Below are positions 42,821 to 52,484 of a DNA stretch of 64,000 nt, one piece after another. Each line of letters opens with the position of its first letter. Position 1 is the stretch's first letter. Made by a program: the position numbers and the translations under genes. This DNA comes from UBA7672 sp047601145 (GTDB lineage Bacteria; Pseudomonadota; Alphaproteobacteria; Caulobacterales; Hyphomonadaceae), in the NCBI GenBank assembly GCA_047601145.1, contig JASGJW010000003.1, positions 806,001 through 870,000 on the forward strand, written 5' to 3'. The notes beneath the pieces were generated by a model. It was not told where the DNA came from, did no database searches, and saw only the letters and a list, made by a program, of their open reading frames with translations.

Positions 42821-42911
42821 GACAGCCCTTTATCACGATTTTCGAGGCCGTCGCCCCGCCCCGAAGGCCGTAAACCGATCCTAAATCGGCCCCGCCTAGG
42901 GTGCGGACCTC

Positions 42912-43823
42912 ATGACGCGCCGCGCCCTCATACTCGTTGCCGCGCTGCTGGCCGCTCCGGCAGCCGAGGCCGATGAAGCCGCCGTCCAGCGCACTTGGCT
43001 GGAACGCGTCGCCATCAGCGCCGCCGACAAAAGCTGCAATCTCTTCACCGAAGGCGAACGCCTCGCTCTCCAGTCCGGTCTCTATCAGGCCGAAGGGGAG
43101 CTGCTCCGCGCCAACAAGACGCCCGCCGAGATGAACCGCCTCGCAGCCGAAGTCTCTGCCCACGCCCGCTCGCTCGGCTGTGCGCATCCCTCTGTCGTGC
43201 AGGTGGCGGCCACGATCCGCTCGAGCTACCGCCAGTTCGCCAAGACCAACTACCTCGAATATCCGGCCGCGCGCTCCACCTGGGGCGCCTCGCGCGCCGA
43301 AACCGACAAATGGGCCGTCAGCCAGGCGGACAAGCTCACCGGCCTGGTATTCGGCCTGCGCCGCACGGCAGAGATCAAGGAAGGTATCGCTCTTTCCATC
43401 ACCATCCCGGCGCAGGGCATGGAGCCGTCATCGGTCCAGCTCATCCTGCGTGATCCCACGAAGATGCCCGAACCGTGGCTGGGCTCCATCGCCGGCGCCA
43501 CGAAAAAGCTGGTCGCGGCGCCGCGCTCGATCGCCAACGTCGAATGGGCCGGCAAGATTTTCAAGGGCAAGGACGCCGACAGCAATCCGGTCTGGATCTT
43601 CTACTTCTCGCCTTCCGCGATCACACGCCTCGAAGCACTCGATCCGCGTGAAGCGATCCAGATCGACATCGTTCCCTCCCAGCGCGCGAAGGACCAGGCG
43701 GTGAAGCGCGTGCTGTTCGAAGTCGGCGACATCAGGGCCGCGCACGCCTTCTCGATGATCCCCAAGCCCGAGCCCACGCCCGCCGGCGCGCCAGCTGCTG
43801 AGGCTGCGCCCGCAGCGCATTAG
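42912..43823 (+). CDS. secreted protein, function unknown
   Basis: 303 residues. Signal peptide to about residue 21 (LLAAPAAEA). A helical segment with two Cys (SCNLFTEGERLALQSG; SLGCAHPSVV), then a beta-rich C-terminal domain (LSITIPAQGMEPSSVQLILRD; NPVWIFYFSPSA; LEALDPREAIQID). Ends with a Pro/Ala-rich tail. Predicted periplasmic. No family recognised. Confidence 0.65.
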   Translation: MTRRALILVAALLAAPAAEADEAAVQRTWLERVAISAADKSCNLFTEGERLALQSGLYQAEGELLRANKTPAEMNRLAAEVSAHARSLGCAHPSVVQVAATIRSSYRQFAKTNYLEYPAARSTWGASRAETDKWAVSQADKLTGLVFGLRRTAEIKEGIALSITIPAQGMEPSSVQLILRDPTKMPEPWLGSIAGATKKLVAAPRSIANVEWAGKIFKGKDADSNPVWIFYFSPSAITRLEALDPREAIQIDIVPSQRAKDQAVKRVLFEVGDIRAAHAFSMIPKPEPTPAGAPAAEAAPAAH

Positions 43824-43881
43824 CCCCGTTGCCCGCCTCCGGCCGCTGCCCTAGGCTCGCACCAACGTTGGGAGGAACTCA

Positions 43882-44478
43882 ATGCTCCGTCTTCACCATG
43901 CACCGCGCTCGCGCTCGTCCCGCATCGTCTGGCTGCTCGAGGAACTCGGCGCCGACTGCGAGATCGCTTACACCAACATCGTCCGTCAGGATGGCTCGGG
44001 CGATGAAGACGCCGCCAACCCGCACCCGGACAAGAAAGTTCCCGCCCTCGTTCACAATGGCGCAGTGATCACGGAATCGTCCGCCATCGTCCTCTATCTC
44101 ACGGACCTGTTCCCCGCCGCGGGCCTCGGCCCGCAGCCCGGCGACCCCAAACGCGGCGAATACCTCACCTGGCTCTTCTACTACTCCGGCGTGATCGAGC
44201 CGGTAGTTACCTTCGAATTCGCAGGTCTCGGCGAGAACCCTGCCCTGATCCGAACGTTCCGCGGCCGGGCCGAAACCGATCGCCGCCTGATGGAAGCGTT
44301 GCGGCACGGACCATACATGCTGGGCGACAAGTTCTCCGGCATCGACATCCTGATCGCCAGCATGGGCCAGTGGGCCCGCCAGATGCTGCCGACTGGCAAG
44401 GTGATGGACGAATACCTCGCCCGCTGCGCCGCGCGTCCCGCGCTCCGAGCCTCCTTCGCCAAGGATTCGCCGAAGTAA
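43882..44478 (+). CDS. glutathione S-transferase
   Basis: 198 residues with GGAGG before the ATG. The thioredoxin fold reads MLRLHHAPRSRSSRIVWLLEELGADCEI, with Arg/Ser residues in the catalytic entry, KKVPALVHNGAVITESSAIVLYL with the cis-Pro and Glu-Ser, and a C-terminal helical domain including PYMLGDKFSGIDILIAS. Cytoplasmic. One of three GST-like proteins in this window, but only this one has the ordinary length. Confidence 0.9.
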   Translation: MLRLHHAPRSRSSRIVWLLEELGADCEIAYTNIVRQDGSGDEDAANPHPDKKVPALVHNGAVITESSAIVLYLTDLFPAAGLGPQPGDPKRGEYLTWLFYYSGVIEPVVTFEFAGLGENPALIRTFRGRAETDRRLMEALRHGPYMLGDKFSGIDILIASMGQWARQMLPTGKVMDEYLARCAARPALRASFAKDSPK

Positions 44479-44570
44479 ACTCGGGCGCGCGGCAGCTTTT
44501 GCCGGTTGATCGCCCCGGATGGATGCGCGAAACTTGAAATGCTCTCAGCCTACCGTCAGGACCTGTGGCC

Positions 44571-44762
44571 ATGGCCGACATCGTCAATCTCAACGACCGT
44601 CGCAAGCGCAAGGCACGTGAACAACGCGAAGCCGACGCCTCCGCCAAGCGGATGCTGTTCGGCCGCACCAAGGGCGAGAAGATCCGCGAGGAACTCGAGA
44701 AGTCCGCGGAGATCCGCAAACTCGACGGCGCCCGCCGCGACCGCGACGACGACAGCCACTGA
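44571..44762 (+). CDS. DUF4169 family protein
   Basis: 63 residues from the ATG at 44571. IVNLNDRRKRKAREQREADASAKRMLFGRTKGEKIREELE and KLDGARR is the DUF4169 pattern: small, strongly charged helical proteins of unknown function, common in alphaproteobacteria. It begins downstream of the GST gene and ends close to the convergent GFA gene. Confidence 0.88.
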   Translation: MADIVNLNDRRKRKAREQREADASAKRMLFGRTKGEKIREELEKSAEIRKLDGARRDRDDDSH

Positions 44763-44780
44763 GGCTCTAGAAGCGACGAG

Positions 44781-45242
44781 CTAGAACCGCCCCTGCTCCT
44801 TGAACTTCTCGATGAAGGGCGCGTAGTCCGTCGGCCCTCGCTCGATCTGGATACGCCCGGCAGGGATCGTCACCCAGGGCTGCTTGCTCTTCACCCAGAT
44901 ATCGCCCACCGGCTCCAGCCAGCTCGCGTCGTCCAGCGTACCGCCGCGCAGGCTCAAGACGCCGTTCGATGGCGACATCGCGTTCGCGATCCGGCTTCCA
45001 CACGCCCTGCAGAACAAGCCGCATCGCGTATTGCCGGCATCAGACTTCCACACGAATTTAGCCGGCTCGCCCGCCGTGAACACGAGCGACGCTTCCGCGA
45101 TCGTCACCGAGATGTTGAACGCTGACCCGCTGATCTTCTGACAGTTGGTGCAATGGCAGTTGTAGACCATGAACGGTGGCGCACGTAGCTCATAGCGGAG
45201 CGCGCCACACGAACAGCCGCCGACCAATGGCAAACCCGGCAT
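44781..45242 (-). CDS. GFA (glutathione-dependent formaldehyde-activating) family zinc protein
   Basis: 153 residues from ATG 45242, preceded by GGGAGA. GGCSCGALRYE, NCHCTNCQK and LFCRACGSRI give the zinc-binding Cys pattern of the GFA/CENP-V fold. These are small Zn proteins, some bind glutathione conjugates and others metabolise nitrogen/sulfur heterocycles. It probably acts in the cytoplasm; the substrate is unknown. The start at 45278 would add a 12-residue non-conserved extension. Confidence 0.88.
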   Translation of the reverse strand: MPGLPLVGGCSCGALRYELRAPPFMVYNCHCTNCQKISGSAFNISVTIAEASLVFTAGEPAKFVWKSDAGNTRCGLFCRACGSRIANAMSPSNGVLSLRGGTLDDASWLEPVGDIWVKSKQPWVTIPAGRIQIERGPTDYAPFIEKFKEQGRF

Positions 45243-45310
45243 CTCACTCTCCCTGACATTCCCGCCCATGTAGCCCACGCCGGCGCCAGATCGTGTCAGC
45301 AGTCACGCGT

Positions 45311-45994
45311 TTATGCCGGCCCGCTCGGCCCCACGCTCAACGCCAGGATGCGGCTGATCTCGCGCACCGGCCGCCCGCTTTGATCGCGCCATGTGTTGAA
45401 TGCCGCCTGAACCGCCGCGAGATCCTTCTTCGACGTCGGCTCCTTGCTCACCACACCTTCCCGGATCAACGCCTTCACGACATCGCCCGACAGGATGAAC
45501 GCATCCCATCCCTCGAACCGCAGGAAATACTGGCAGGTCGCGCCGCCAAGCCGCGACGCGTTCTTCTTCAGGTAGTCCATCAGCCCGACCTGATCCGTCT
45601 CCGGCCAGTTCGCGAGAAACCTCCCGAAGGATCCATGCAGCTTCGCTGTCGCAGCAATGAAGCGGGCATTCTCAATCGTCGCCATGATCTTGGCGCCGTT
45701 GCGCACGATCCGCGTGTCCTTCAACAGCGCGTCTATCCTGACATCATCGTAGGCCGCGACCTTCTTCGGCTCGAACCTGTCAAAAGCCGCCTCGAATCCG
45801 GCCCACTTCTTTTCGATCACTTCCCACGAGAACCCGGACGAAAAGACGGCCTTCGCCATGCCGGCAAGGAACTGCGCGTCCTTCTTCGCCGTTAGATTAG
45901 TGTCTACCTGCCACTGCCACAGCACCGACGATATGCCTTTGGGTCCGCCGTGATGCTTCCCCGCCATCGCCTCGATCTTGTCAAACGACTTCAT
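45311..45994 (-). CDS. DNA-3-methyladenine glycosylase I-like protein
   Basis: 227 residues from ATG 45994. The core reads FLAGMAKAVFSSGFSWEVIEKKWAGFEAAFDRF, with the helix-hairpin-helix elements and conserved Trp/Tyr/Glu of the TAG family, and ARFIAATAKLHGSFGRFLANWP. It removes alkylated adenine from DNA in base-excision repair. It lacks the N-terminal zinc-finger-like part of E. coli Tag. The longer upstream reading is not protein-like. Confidence 0.82.
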   Translation of the reverse strand: MKSFDKIEAMAGKHHGGPKGISSVLWQWQVDTNLTAKKDAQFLAGMAKAVFSSGFSWEVIEKKWAGFEAAFDRFEPKKVAAYDDVRIDALLKDTRIVRNGAKIMATIENARFIAATAKLHGSFGRFLANWPETDQVGLMDYLKKNASRLGGATCQYFLRFEGWDAFILSGDVVKALIREGVVSKEPTSKKDLAAVQAAFNTWRDQSGRPVREISRILALSVGPSGPA

Positions 45995-46030
45995 CAGCCT
46001 GTTCCTGCCGAACTGCCTTCGAGGCTGAAC

Positions 46031-46138
46031 ATGATGCGCATCCCGCATATCCCCGCAAGCGTCACACTCCTGATGACGGCCATCGTCCTGGCGGCCCCCA
46101 TCATCGCCAACATTGTGCTGGCCATCGCCCATTCCTGA
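46031..46138 (+). CDS. 35-residue putative membrane protein
   Basis: Encodes MMRIPHIPASVTLLMTAIVL and then AAPIIANIVLAIAHS, a single hydrophobic helix. GAGG lies just upstream of the ATG. It sits in the 200-base gap between the glycosylase (divergent) and the membrane protein at 46203. Too short for routine gene finding and no family known. Confidence 0.45.
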   Translation: MMRIPHIPASVTLLMTAIVLAAPIIANIVLAIAHS

Positions 46139-46202
46139 CCGCTACGTCACCCCTTCCGCCGTAGCTGATCGCCGCCTACGTTCTCCTTACGGGGAGACGC
46201 CC

Positions 46203-46868
46203 ATGTTCGCAGGCCACTACGCAGCCGCCATTGCCGCCCGAGCTGCCGAACCACGCGCGCCGCTGTGGACGCTCGTTGCGGGATGCCAGCTGATCGACAT
46301 CGGCTGGAGCGCCCTCGTGATGACCGGCATAGAGCGCGGGCATGTGGATCCGGCGCTGCCCGGCAGCGCGCTGGTGCTCGAATACATGCCCTTTACCCAT
46401 TCGTTCCCCGGCGTAGTAGCGTGGTCGCTTGGCGCGGCCCTCCTCGCCCGCTACCTCCTGCGCCTGACATGGCGGCCCGCGATTTTTATCGGCGCTGTCG
46501 TCTTATCACACTGGTTGCTCGACCTGCTGGTCCACCGGCCCGATCTCGAACTCTTCCCCGCAGGCCCAAAGATCGGCTTTGCGCTATGGGATCAGCCGGT
46601 CATGGAGCAGGCTGTCGAAATCGGCCTCATCGCCATCGCAGGAATCTTCTGGGCTGCGCAGCGGACGACCGCCGGCTTCCGCGCCTGGCCCGCGGCCGCT
46701 TTCATCCTGCTGCTGGTCGCCGTCCAGATCATCGCCATGCTGATCCCAGCCGAAGCGTCCGACAACGTGACCAGTACGGGCGCTATGGCGCTCGCGGTCT
46801 ATCTTCTCATCACGCTTGCCGCAGTCTTTCTCGACAGGCGCGCCAATTCGCCTCAACCCAGACCCTAG
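46203..46868 (+). CDS. membrane protein, possible metal-dependent hydrolase fold
   Basis: 221 residues with five to seven membrane segments. FAGHYAAAIAARAAEPRAPLWTLVAGCQ has an early His, EYMPFTHSFPGVVAWSL another, and LSHWLLDLLVHRPDLELFP a His-x3-Asp-x3-His set. This His/Asp pattern in a polytopic membrane protein resembles YdjM/LexA-induced membrane metal-dependent hydrolases, which inspires the guess. Function not known. Upstream is GGGGAGA. Confidence 0.65.
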   Translation: MFAGHYAAAIAARAAEPRAPLWTLVAGCQLIDIGWSALVMTGIERGHVDPALPGSALVLEYMPFTHSFPGVVAWSLGAALLARYLLRLTWRPAIFIGAVVLSHWLLDLLVHRPDLELFPAGPKIGFALWDQPVMEQAVEIGLIAIAGIFWAAQRTTAGFRAWPAAAFILLLVAVQIIAMLIPAEASDNVTSTGAMALAVYLLITLAAVFLDRRANSPQPRP

Positions 46869-46906
46869 CCCAGCTGCATTGACGAACCCGGCCGGCGCGC
46901 CGAAGT

Positions 46907-46922
46907 GTGAGCAAACACTCAC
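46907..46922 (+). promoter_or_regulatory. inverted repeat upstream of the flavin reductase gene
   Basis: GTGAG-CAAACA-CTCAC, a 5-bp inverted repeat ending 11 bases before the ATG at 46934. It may be an operator for a small dimeric repressor such as a TetR-type one, or just a chance dyad. Confidence 0.3.
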
Positions 46923-46933
46923 GAGGCCTGCCA

Positions 46934-48046
46934 ATGACTGACGTCTCTCCGCTCTTCCGACCATTCGCGCTTCGCGGAATGGAGCTGGAGAACCGTATCG
47001 TCATGGCGCCGATGACGCGCTCGCGCTCCCCCGGCGCTTTTCCCAACGCCGAGAACGTCGGCTACTACCAACGCCGCGCCGCCGCTGACGTCGGCCTGAT
47101 CCTTTCCGAGGGCACACTCACCCGCCGCAAGGGCGCCTCGAACGACGCAAATATTCCGCTGTTCTGGGGCGAAGAGGCTCTCGCCGGCTGGAAGAAAGTG
47201 ATCGACGCCGTTCACGCCGCCGGCGGCAAGATGGGCCCACAGATCTGGCACCAGGGAATGAGCCGCAAGCCCGGCACCGGCCATTTCCCCGACGCGCCGT
47301 CGGATGGGCCTTCGGGCATCACGCTTACCGGCAAAAAAATAAGCGATGAGCCGACCGAAGCCGAGGTCATCGACATGGCGCAGGCCTATGCCGACGCCGC
47401 CGCCGACGCCAAACGGCTCGGCTTCGACTGCATCGAGCTTCACGGCGCCCATGCCTACCTGATCGACGAGTTCTTCTGGCCCGTTACCAACCAGCGTACC
47501 GACCGTTTCGGCGGAGCGAAGCTGGAGCAGCGCGCCGAGTTCGCGGCGGAAGTCATCCGCCGCTGCCGCGCAGCGATCGGCGACCTGCCTATGATTATCC
47601 GCGTCTCGCAGTGGAAGTCTGTCGACTACAACGCCAAGCTCGCGACCACGCCGCAGGAGATGGAAGCCTGGGCGCGTGTGCTGATCGGCGCGGGCGTCGA
47701 CGCCATCCATTGTTCTCAGCGCCGCATCCTTGAGCCGGAATTCCCTGACATTGACGGACCGCAGGGCCTCAACTTCGCTGGCTGGATCAAGAAGCTGACC
47801 GGCATTCCGACCATCGCTGTTGGCTCTGTCGGCCTCTCGTCGGAATTCACGGGAGCGTTCCGGGGCGAAGGATCGGCTGCCGGCAAGTTCGACGAGACCA
47901 TCGAACGCCTCGACCGTGGCGAGTTTGATCTTGTCGCGGTCGGCCGCGCCATCCTGCAGGACCCAGAATGGGCGCTCAAGGTGAAGGCTAACCGCTTTGA
48001 CGAACTCCGCGACTACGACGCGGCCGCGCTGCAGACCTATTACTAG
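46934..48046 (+). CDS. NADH:flavin oxidoreductase / old yellow enzyme family
   Basis: 370 residues from ATG 46934 (GTG 46907 gives an unlikely extension). FMN-binding (beta/alpha)8 barrel: NRIVMAPMTRSRSPGAFPNAENVGYYQRRA, then QIWHQGMSR, FDCIELHGAHAYLIDEFFWPVTNQRTDRFGG with the catalytic His-Ala-His in place of the usual His-Asn/His pair, and VAVGRAILQDPEWALKV. It reduces alkenes of enones, nitroesters and related compounds with NAD(P)H. No regulatory gene is adjacent. Cytoplasmic. Confidence 0.92.
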   Translation: MTDVSPLFRPFALRGMELENRIVMAPMTRSRSPGAFPNAENVGYYQRRAAADVGLILSEGTLTRRKGASNDANIPLFWGEEALAGWKKVIDAVHAAGGKMGPQIWHQGMSRKPGTGHFPDAPSDGPSGITLTGKKISDEPTEAEVIDMAQAYADAAADAKRLGFDCIELHGAHAYLIDEFFWPVTNQRTDRFGGAKLEQRAEFAAEVIRRCRAAIGDLPMIIRVSQWKSVDYNAKLATTPQEMEAWARVLIGAGVDAIHCSQRRILEPEFPDIDGPQGLNFAGWIKKLTGIPTIAVGSVGLSSEFTGAFRGEGSAAGKFDETIERLDRGEFDLVAVGRAILQDPEWALKVKANRFDELRDYDAAALQTYY

Positions 48047-48201
48047 CGGCGCAGGGGACGCGGCACGCCAATCGGGCCGAAGGTTACCGGAACAGGCGCA
48101 TTCCTTCATCGATCCGTCGAATTTCACCGGTTCCAGCTAACCGCGTTTCAACGACGTTGCGACATACTGGCCACTGCAATCATGCGTTCGAGGGGACGGT
48201 C

Positions 48202-49347
48202 ATGAGCTTTGGCAAACGCGGCACCGGCGAAGGTCATCCGGCCCGCAACCTGGTCCCGCCTCCGGTCGTGACTGAAGGCGGCGGCGCAGCCCGCATGACG
48301 GTCGCCAACCCCGGCGGCATCGACAAGGGCTTCATCGCCCTGGCGTTCGGCGTCGTTGTTCTTTCGGCCGGCGCCGCGATGGCTGCCCCCTCCGTCATGG
48401 ACATGTTCGGCGGCAGCATCCCTGTCCGTCCGCTCAGCGAAGTCGTCGCCGGCCTCGACCGTGACCAGGCCAAGACTGCCCTCGCTCGTGAAGCCTTCCC
48501 CGATGGCGAAGGCCGCGCCTTCATGACCTCGCTGGCCGCCAATTTCCCCGCCGACCATGATCGCCTGCTCGGCGATCTCGCTGATGAAGCCATGAAAATC
48601 GGCGCGGACCGCGACGATCTCGTTAATGCGACGAGCGACTGGTCGGTTGAATTCATCCCGGCGCACATGCAGGAAATCGGACGCACCGGTTCCGAAGGCT
48701 TCGACAACGTCATGACCATCGCTACCGACGCCCTCGGCGTCGTCGAGAAGGCGGCCGGTGAGTGCACGCTGCCGGCCTTCCAGCAGCTCGCAGCTCATCC
48801 GACGGCCCTCGCCGATCTCGCCGCCTATGGTGGCGAAGGCTACAAGGTCGGCATGCGTGCCGGCCGCGCCATGGTGGATTTGGCCGCCAAGGGCCGCAAC
48901 GCTGGTCAGGTCGACATGGAACTCACGCAGGACGATCAGTCCGCGCTTCAGACTACCTTCTTCTCCATGATGATGGACAAGCAGGTTATGGGCTTGATGG
49001 CCTCCGGCATGAACGGCGGCGGCCCCATCGGCGCCGGCGCCGACGCTGTCGACCCGTCCAAGGTTGATGTCTGCCAGCTTGGCCGCACGATCATCGTGAA
49101 GCTCAAGAAGCTGCCGGACCCGACCAAGGGACGCATCTTCGCGCTCGCGACATCGGGCATCAATCCGCAGATGATGGCCGCGATCTCGCGCCTCAACGCG
49201 ACGCAGGGCGGTATGCCGGGCGGGAACGCCTACGGCACGTTCAGCGCCGGCAGCCCGTCATCGCGCTCGCCGAGCTCGTCGAACTCCAGCATCACGAACC
49301 CGAAGATCACGCTGCAGTTCAAAGGCCCCGGCCTCGGCAATCACTAG
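48202..49347 (+). CDS. membrane-anchored protein, function unknown
   Basis: 381 residues from ATG 48202. One membrane segment near residues 46-66 (FIALAFGVVVLSAGAAMAAPS), then a helical region with acidic/Gly residues (RAFMTSLAANFPADHDRLLGDLADEAM) and two well-separated Cys (AGECTLPAFQQL; VDVCQLGRT) and a Ser/Pro-rich tail ending KITLQFKGPGLGNH. Predicted N-in, C-terminal domain in the periplasm. Not recognised. It converges on the TIR-WD40 gene, overlapping its stop by four bases. Confidence 0.65.
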   Translation: MSFGKRGTGEGHPARNLVPPPVVTEGGGAARMTVANPGGIDKGFIALAFGVVVLSAGAAMAAPSVMDMFGGSIPVRPLSEVVAGLDRDQAKTALAREAFPDGEGRAFMTSLAANFPADHDRLLGDLADEAMKIGADRDDLVNATSDWSVEFIPAHMQEIGRTGSEGFDNVMTIATDALGVVEKAAGECTLPAFQQLAAHPTALADLAAYGGEGYKVGMRAGRAMVDLAAKGRNAGQVDMELTQDDQSALQTTFFSMMMDKQVMGLMASGMNGGGPIGAGADAVDPSKVDVCQLGRTIIVKLKKLPDPTKGRIFALATSGINPQMMAAISRLNATQGGMPGGNAYGTFSAGSPSSRSPSSSNSSITNPKITLQFKGPGLGNH

Positions 49348-52300
49348 GGCGGAGACCCAGCCCACGTCCGAGCAGCCGGCGCCGCAGGATTGGCCATCAC
49401 GGCCACCGTCTTCGGCTGCGTGATCCCCATCGCGGTGCAGGGGTTCTCCGGCAATCCACGCAGGGACGGAACAGTCAACACGTCACGCGAACTGAATCCA
49501 TGGACGTTCAGCTGTTCCAGCCTCTCGCACGCTAGCCGCACCTGTGTGTTCGCATCGGCCAGCGCCACCGGCTCGATCTCCCAGGCCGAGATGCCGTCCA
49601 TCGTCGCGATGAGAACCTGCTTGCCGCTCGGCTCAAACATCATCGAGTAGACGCTGCCCTGGATATCAAAAACCTGCAGTGGCTCCCGCTGCCCGATCCG
49701 CCACAATATCGCGGAGCGATCAGTAGACGCCGTGGCCATCAGGCCCTTGTCGCGACTGAAGGCAATGGTTTGCACGTCGGACGTATGACCGTCGAAAGAT
49801 TCCAGCGGTCGGTCGTTACCCACGCTCCAAATTTCGATGCCGCCCGTTTCGAGGCCGAGCGCGAAACGGGAATTGTCGGGAAGAAATCTCGCCACAGTCA
49901 CATGGGCGTCCATCGGCAGATCCGCTTCAGGTTTTGCCTGTCCGACCTTCCAGACCTTGATCCTGTTGTCGAAGTTCGCAATCACGCGTGAACCGTCGGG
50001 ACTGATATCAAAGGCCCCGCTATATCCGCGCTCCTCGGGTTTTCCCGTTGTCCATTCCGGCGACTTCGCGCCAAATTTCCAGATCGACAGGCTTCCGTCG
50101 GACGCTTCCAGCAATACGCCTTCGCTTCTGACGAAGCCCAGCGGCGTCTGCTCGGCGCTGATTGTGTGAACGACCTTGCCGTCCGACAGCCGCACGACGT
50201 CCCGTTCTCGCGGCGCTGACTTGCTTCGATCGACACTGGGGTTCAGCCGGACCACGAACTGGCCGTCTGCGGATATCTTTTGTGCGTTGAGCTCGCTGGT
50301 TTCAGGCGATCCGTTCCGACGCCACAGCTTGCTGGTCTCGTCGTTGAAGTAGAGGAGCAGCGCCTGCTGGCCGTCGCCGGACAACACGACATCTCGCGGA
50401 GGCGGGGCCTGTGAAACGCCTGCTTCGGACGCCTGCCGACCGAAGGAAAGCAATTCCGCCGCCGACTTTTCCAGCGACCACTGGCGAACCGTCCCGTCAC
50501 GCGAACCCGTCACGGCGGTCTGCCCGTCTGCTACCTGCACGGCTGCAGTGATGTCTGCGGCGCTGCCAAATTCGGTGCGGGATATGTATCCATCGCGGAA
50601 CACAACGACGCTGCCCGTATCCGATATTGCAAGGGCGTTGATGCCGCTGCGACCAACGATCAAGCCCGTCACGGCGACATCCTTGGCGATCGCATCAAAT
50701 ACCGGAACGTCGCGAACCGGCTGTTCGATGTCTCTGGTCTCAAGACCATAAAGGCGGCCATTGTTGGCGCCGACAAGAACCATGCTGATGAAGTCGCTGC
50801 CTGCGGATATGAGCGAGGCCGCGTACACGTCTTCGCCAAGTTCCTTCTTCTTGATTGGCGCTGTTGATGCGGTGCTCCACTGCGCAACCATGCCGCGACC
50901 GTCCGCGCTGAAAAATCCCTCGCCCTCGTTTGCTGAAAAAGCGAGACCATGGACAGCGGGGTCGCCGTAGTTGTTTTCGCTGGCGGGAGCAGCCTCCCAT
51001 CGCATCACCTGGCTAGCCGTCCCGACGTTCCAGAGCTCGATCCGGCCGTCGATGCCTCCGGTCAAAACCCGCTTTTCATCGTGATCGATTGCAGCCGATG
51101 TCGTTTCCTGACTATCGTCAATCGCGAAAACCTGCTGCTCGGACCCGTCAGTGAGACGCACTAAGACGGCCCGGCCATTGGCGAACAGCATAAGCGCCCG
51201 CTCGCCGTCCTTGAGGATCTTCGCCTGCTTCACATCCTCCGTTGTTTTGAACGAGCGCACCGGCGCCGGATTGCCGACCTCCCACACCCGCGCGACGCCG
51301 CCTTTGTGGAAGGTGATGAACCGCTTGTCGTCCGCGAATGGGGCCATCGCCGTGATCGGCTCGCCGGTTGGGACGGACATCACGAGCCGGTTCGTTGCAT
51401 ACGCGCGCGCCAGCGCCTCGCGCGCCGCTGGATAACCACCAGGCCGGAACCACTGCTCGAGCAACCCTCTCTTCGCGGCCGGATCGCCGGACAGCGCGAC
51501 CAGCATGGCGAGAACCTTGTCGCCCTTTGCCGAAAGCACGTTGGCTTCGCGCGCGAACAGCTTTGCGTCGCGCTCGGCTGAGTCCACAAAGTTCTTCGAC
51601 GCAAACCACACACCCACGCCCGCCAGGGCCACCAGCAGCACACCTGCAACCAGCGCCGACATCGCCAGCATGCGCAGGAGCCTGTCCGTCCGCGCCTTCG
51701 CCGCCACCGCCTGCTGCTTCTCGGTGACTGCCGCCTCGGCGACCTTCACGGCCTTTTCGCGTTCCTCGATCTGCAGCCTCGCTGCGGCCTCGCGCTTCTG
51801 CTCAGCGTCAGCGCTCGCGGAGAGATACTCGCGCACGCCATCCGGCGGGGAAGAACCTGCGGGCGTCTTGCTGAGCCAGGCATGCGCCTCACGCAACGCC
51901 TCGCCCCGCAGCAGCAGGTCTTCGGCCCTGGCCGCCTTCGTCCACTCGCTCGATCGCTCCAGATAGCGCGTCTGCGCTCGCAGCCAGTCGAGGTCGATGC
52001 GCAGCGCTTCCTCGAGCCGCTTGACGCCGTAATAGAAGCCCGAGCCCGGCACCGCAGGATCGGCGAAGAATGGAATCCAGTTGAGATCGGAGAGCGCCTG
52101 CGGCGGCTTCACATTGGCCACCGACGCCGGCGTCACCGGCAAGATGCGCTTCGACAGCCGCCGCGCCTCCTCGACCTCCCAGGCGCAGATCTCCGACGCC
52201 GCCGACTTTTCTGAGAGAATGAAAGTCACCGCGTCCGCGGACAGGATCAGCTTGCCCAGGCGCTCGCGCCAGTTCTCCCCGCCACTCATGTCGTGGCGGT

Positions 52301-52415
52301 CGAGGATTGTCTGGAATCCCTTATCTTCCAGAGCCAGCACGAGCTGGTCTGCGAACTCCACGTCCGTCCGCGAGTACGAAACGAACACCTTCAGCGATTT
52401 GGCCGCATCGGCCAT
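49344..52415 (-). CDS. TIR domain - transmembrane - WD40 repeat protein
   Basis: 1023 residues. TIR domain at 9-120 (KVFVSYSRTDVEFADQLVLAL; LILSADAVTFILSEKSAASE; Glu80 in CAWEVEE is in the position of the catalytic acid of NAD-cleaving TIRs). A helical linker with coiled coil (150-245, EKAVKVAEAAVTEKQQAVAAK) leads to a membrane segment at 250-272. Residues about 355-985 form WD40 repeats, often starting with VWEVG, LWNVG, IWSVG or KVWKVGQ. Lys/Arg before the membrane segment fit N-terminus in, so the WD40 part would be periplasmic. TIR proteins of this sort act in antiphage defence or signalling through NAD(+) loss. The second TIR gene is 69 bases upstream. Confidence 0.9.
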   Translation of the reverse strand: MADAAKSLKVFVSYSRTDVEFADQLVLALEDKGFQTILDRHDMSGGENWRERLGKLILSADAVTFILSEKSAASEICAWEVEEARRLSKRILPVTPASVANVKPPQALSDLNWIPFFADPAVPGSGFYYGVKRLEEALRIDLDWLRAQTRYLERSSEWTKAARAEDLLLRGEALREAHAWLSKTPAGSSPPDGVREYLSASADAEQKREAAARLQIEEREKAVKVAEAAVTEKQQAVAAKARTDRLLRMLAMSALVAGVLLVALAGVGVWFASKNFVDSAERDAKLFAREANVLSAKGDKVLAMLVALSGDPAAKRGLLEQWFRPGGYPAAREALARAYATNRLVMSVPTGEPITAMAPFADDKRFITFHKGGVARVWEVGNPAPVRSFKTTEDVKQAKILKDGERALMLFANGRAVLVRLTDGSEQQVFAIDDSQETTSAAIDHDEKRVLTGGIDGRIELWNVGTASQVMRWEAAPASENNYGDPAVHGLAFSANEGEGFFSADGRGMVAQWSTASTAPIKKKELGEDVYAASLISAGSDFISMVLVGANNGRLYGLETRDIEQPVRDVPVFDAIAKDVAVTGLIVGRSGINALAISDTGSVVVFRDGYISRTEFGSAADITAAVQVADGQTAVTGSRDGTVRQWSLEKSAAELLSFGRQASEAGVSQAPPPRDVVLSGDGQQALLLYFNDETSKLWRRNGSPETSELNAQKISADGQFVVRLNPSVDRSKSAPRERDVVRLSDGKVVHTISAEQTPLGFVRSEGVLLEASDGSLSIWKFGAKSPEWTTGKPEERGYSGAFDISPDGSRVIANFDNRIKVWKVGQAKPEADLPMDAHVTVARFLPDNSRFALGLETGGIEIWSVGNDRPLESFDGHTSDVQTIAFSRDKGLMATASTDRSAILWRIGQREPLQVFDIQGSVYSMMFEPSGKQVLIATMDGISAWEIEPVALADANTQVRLACERLEQLNVHGFSSRDVLTVPSLRGLPENPCTAMGITQPKTVAVMANPAAPAARTWAGSPP

Positions 52416-52484
52416 CGCTCTACCCCACTCTCCACCGGCAGGCAGATTAGGCGGAATGCTCAGGCTTGGCCAGCAGGCAGCAGC

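Noticed and set aside
46919..48127. A 402-residue minus-strand frame opposite the flavin reductase gene
   Set aside because: Antisense to an intact old yellow enzyme with catalytic motifs; no domain in the antisense product.
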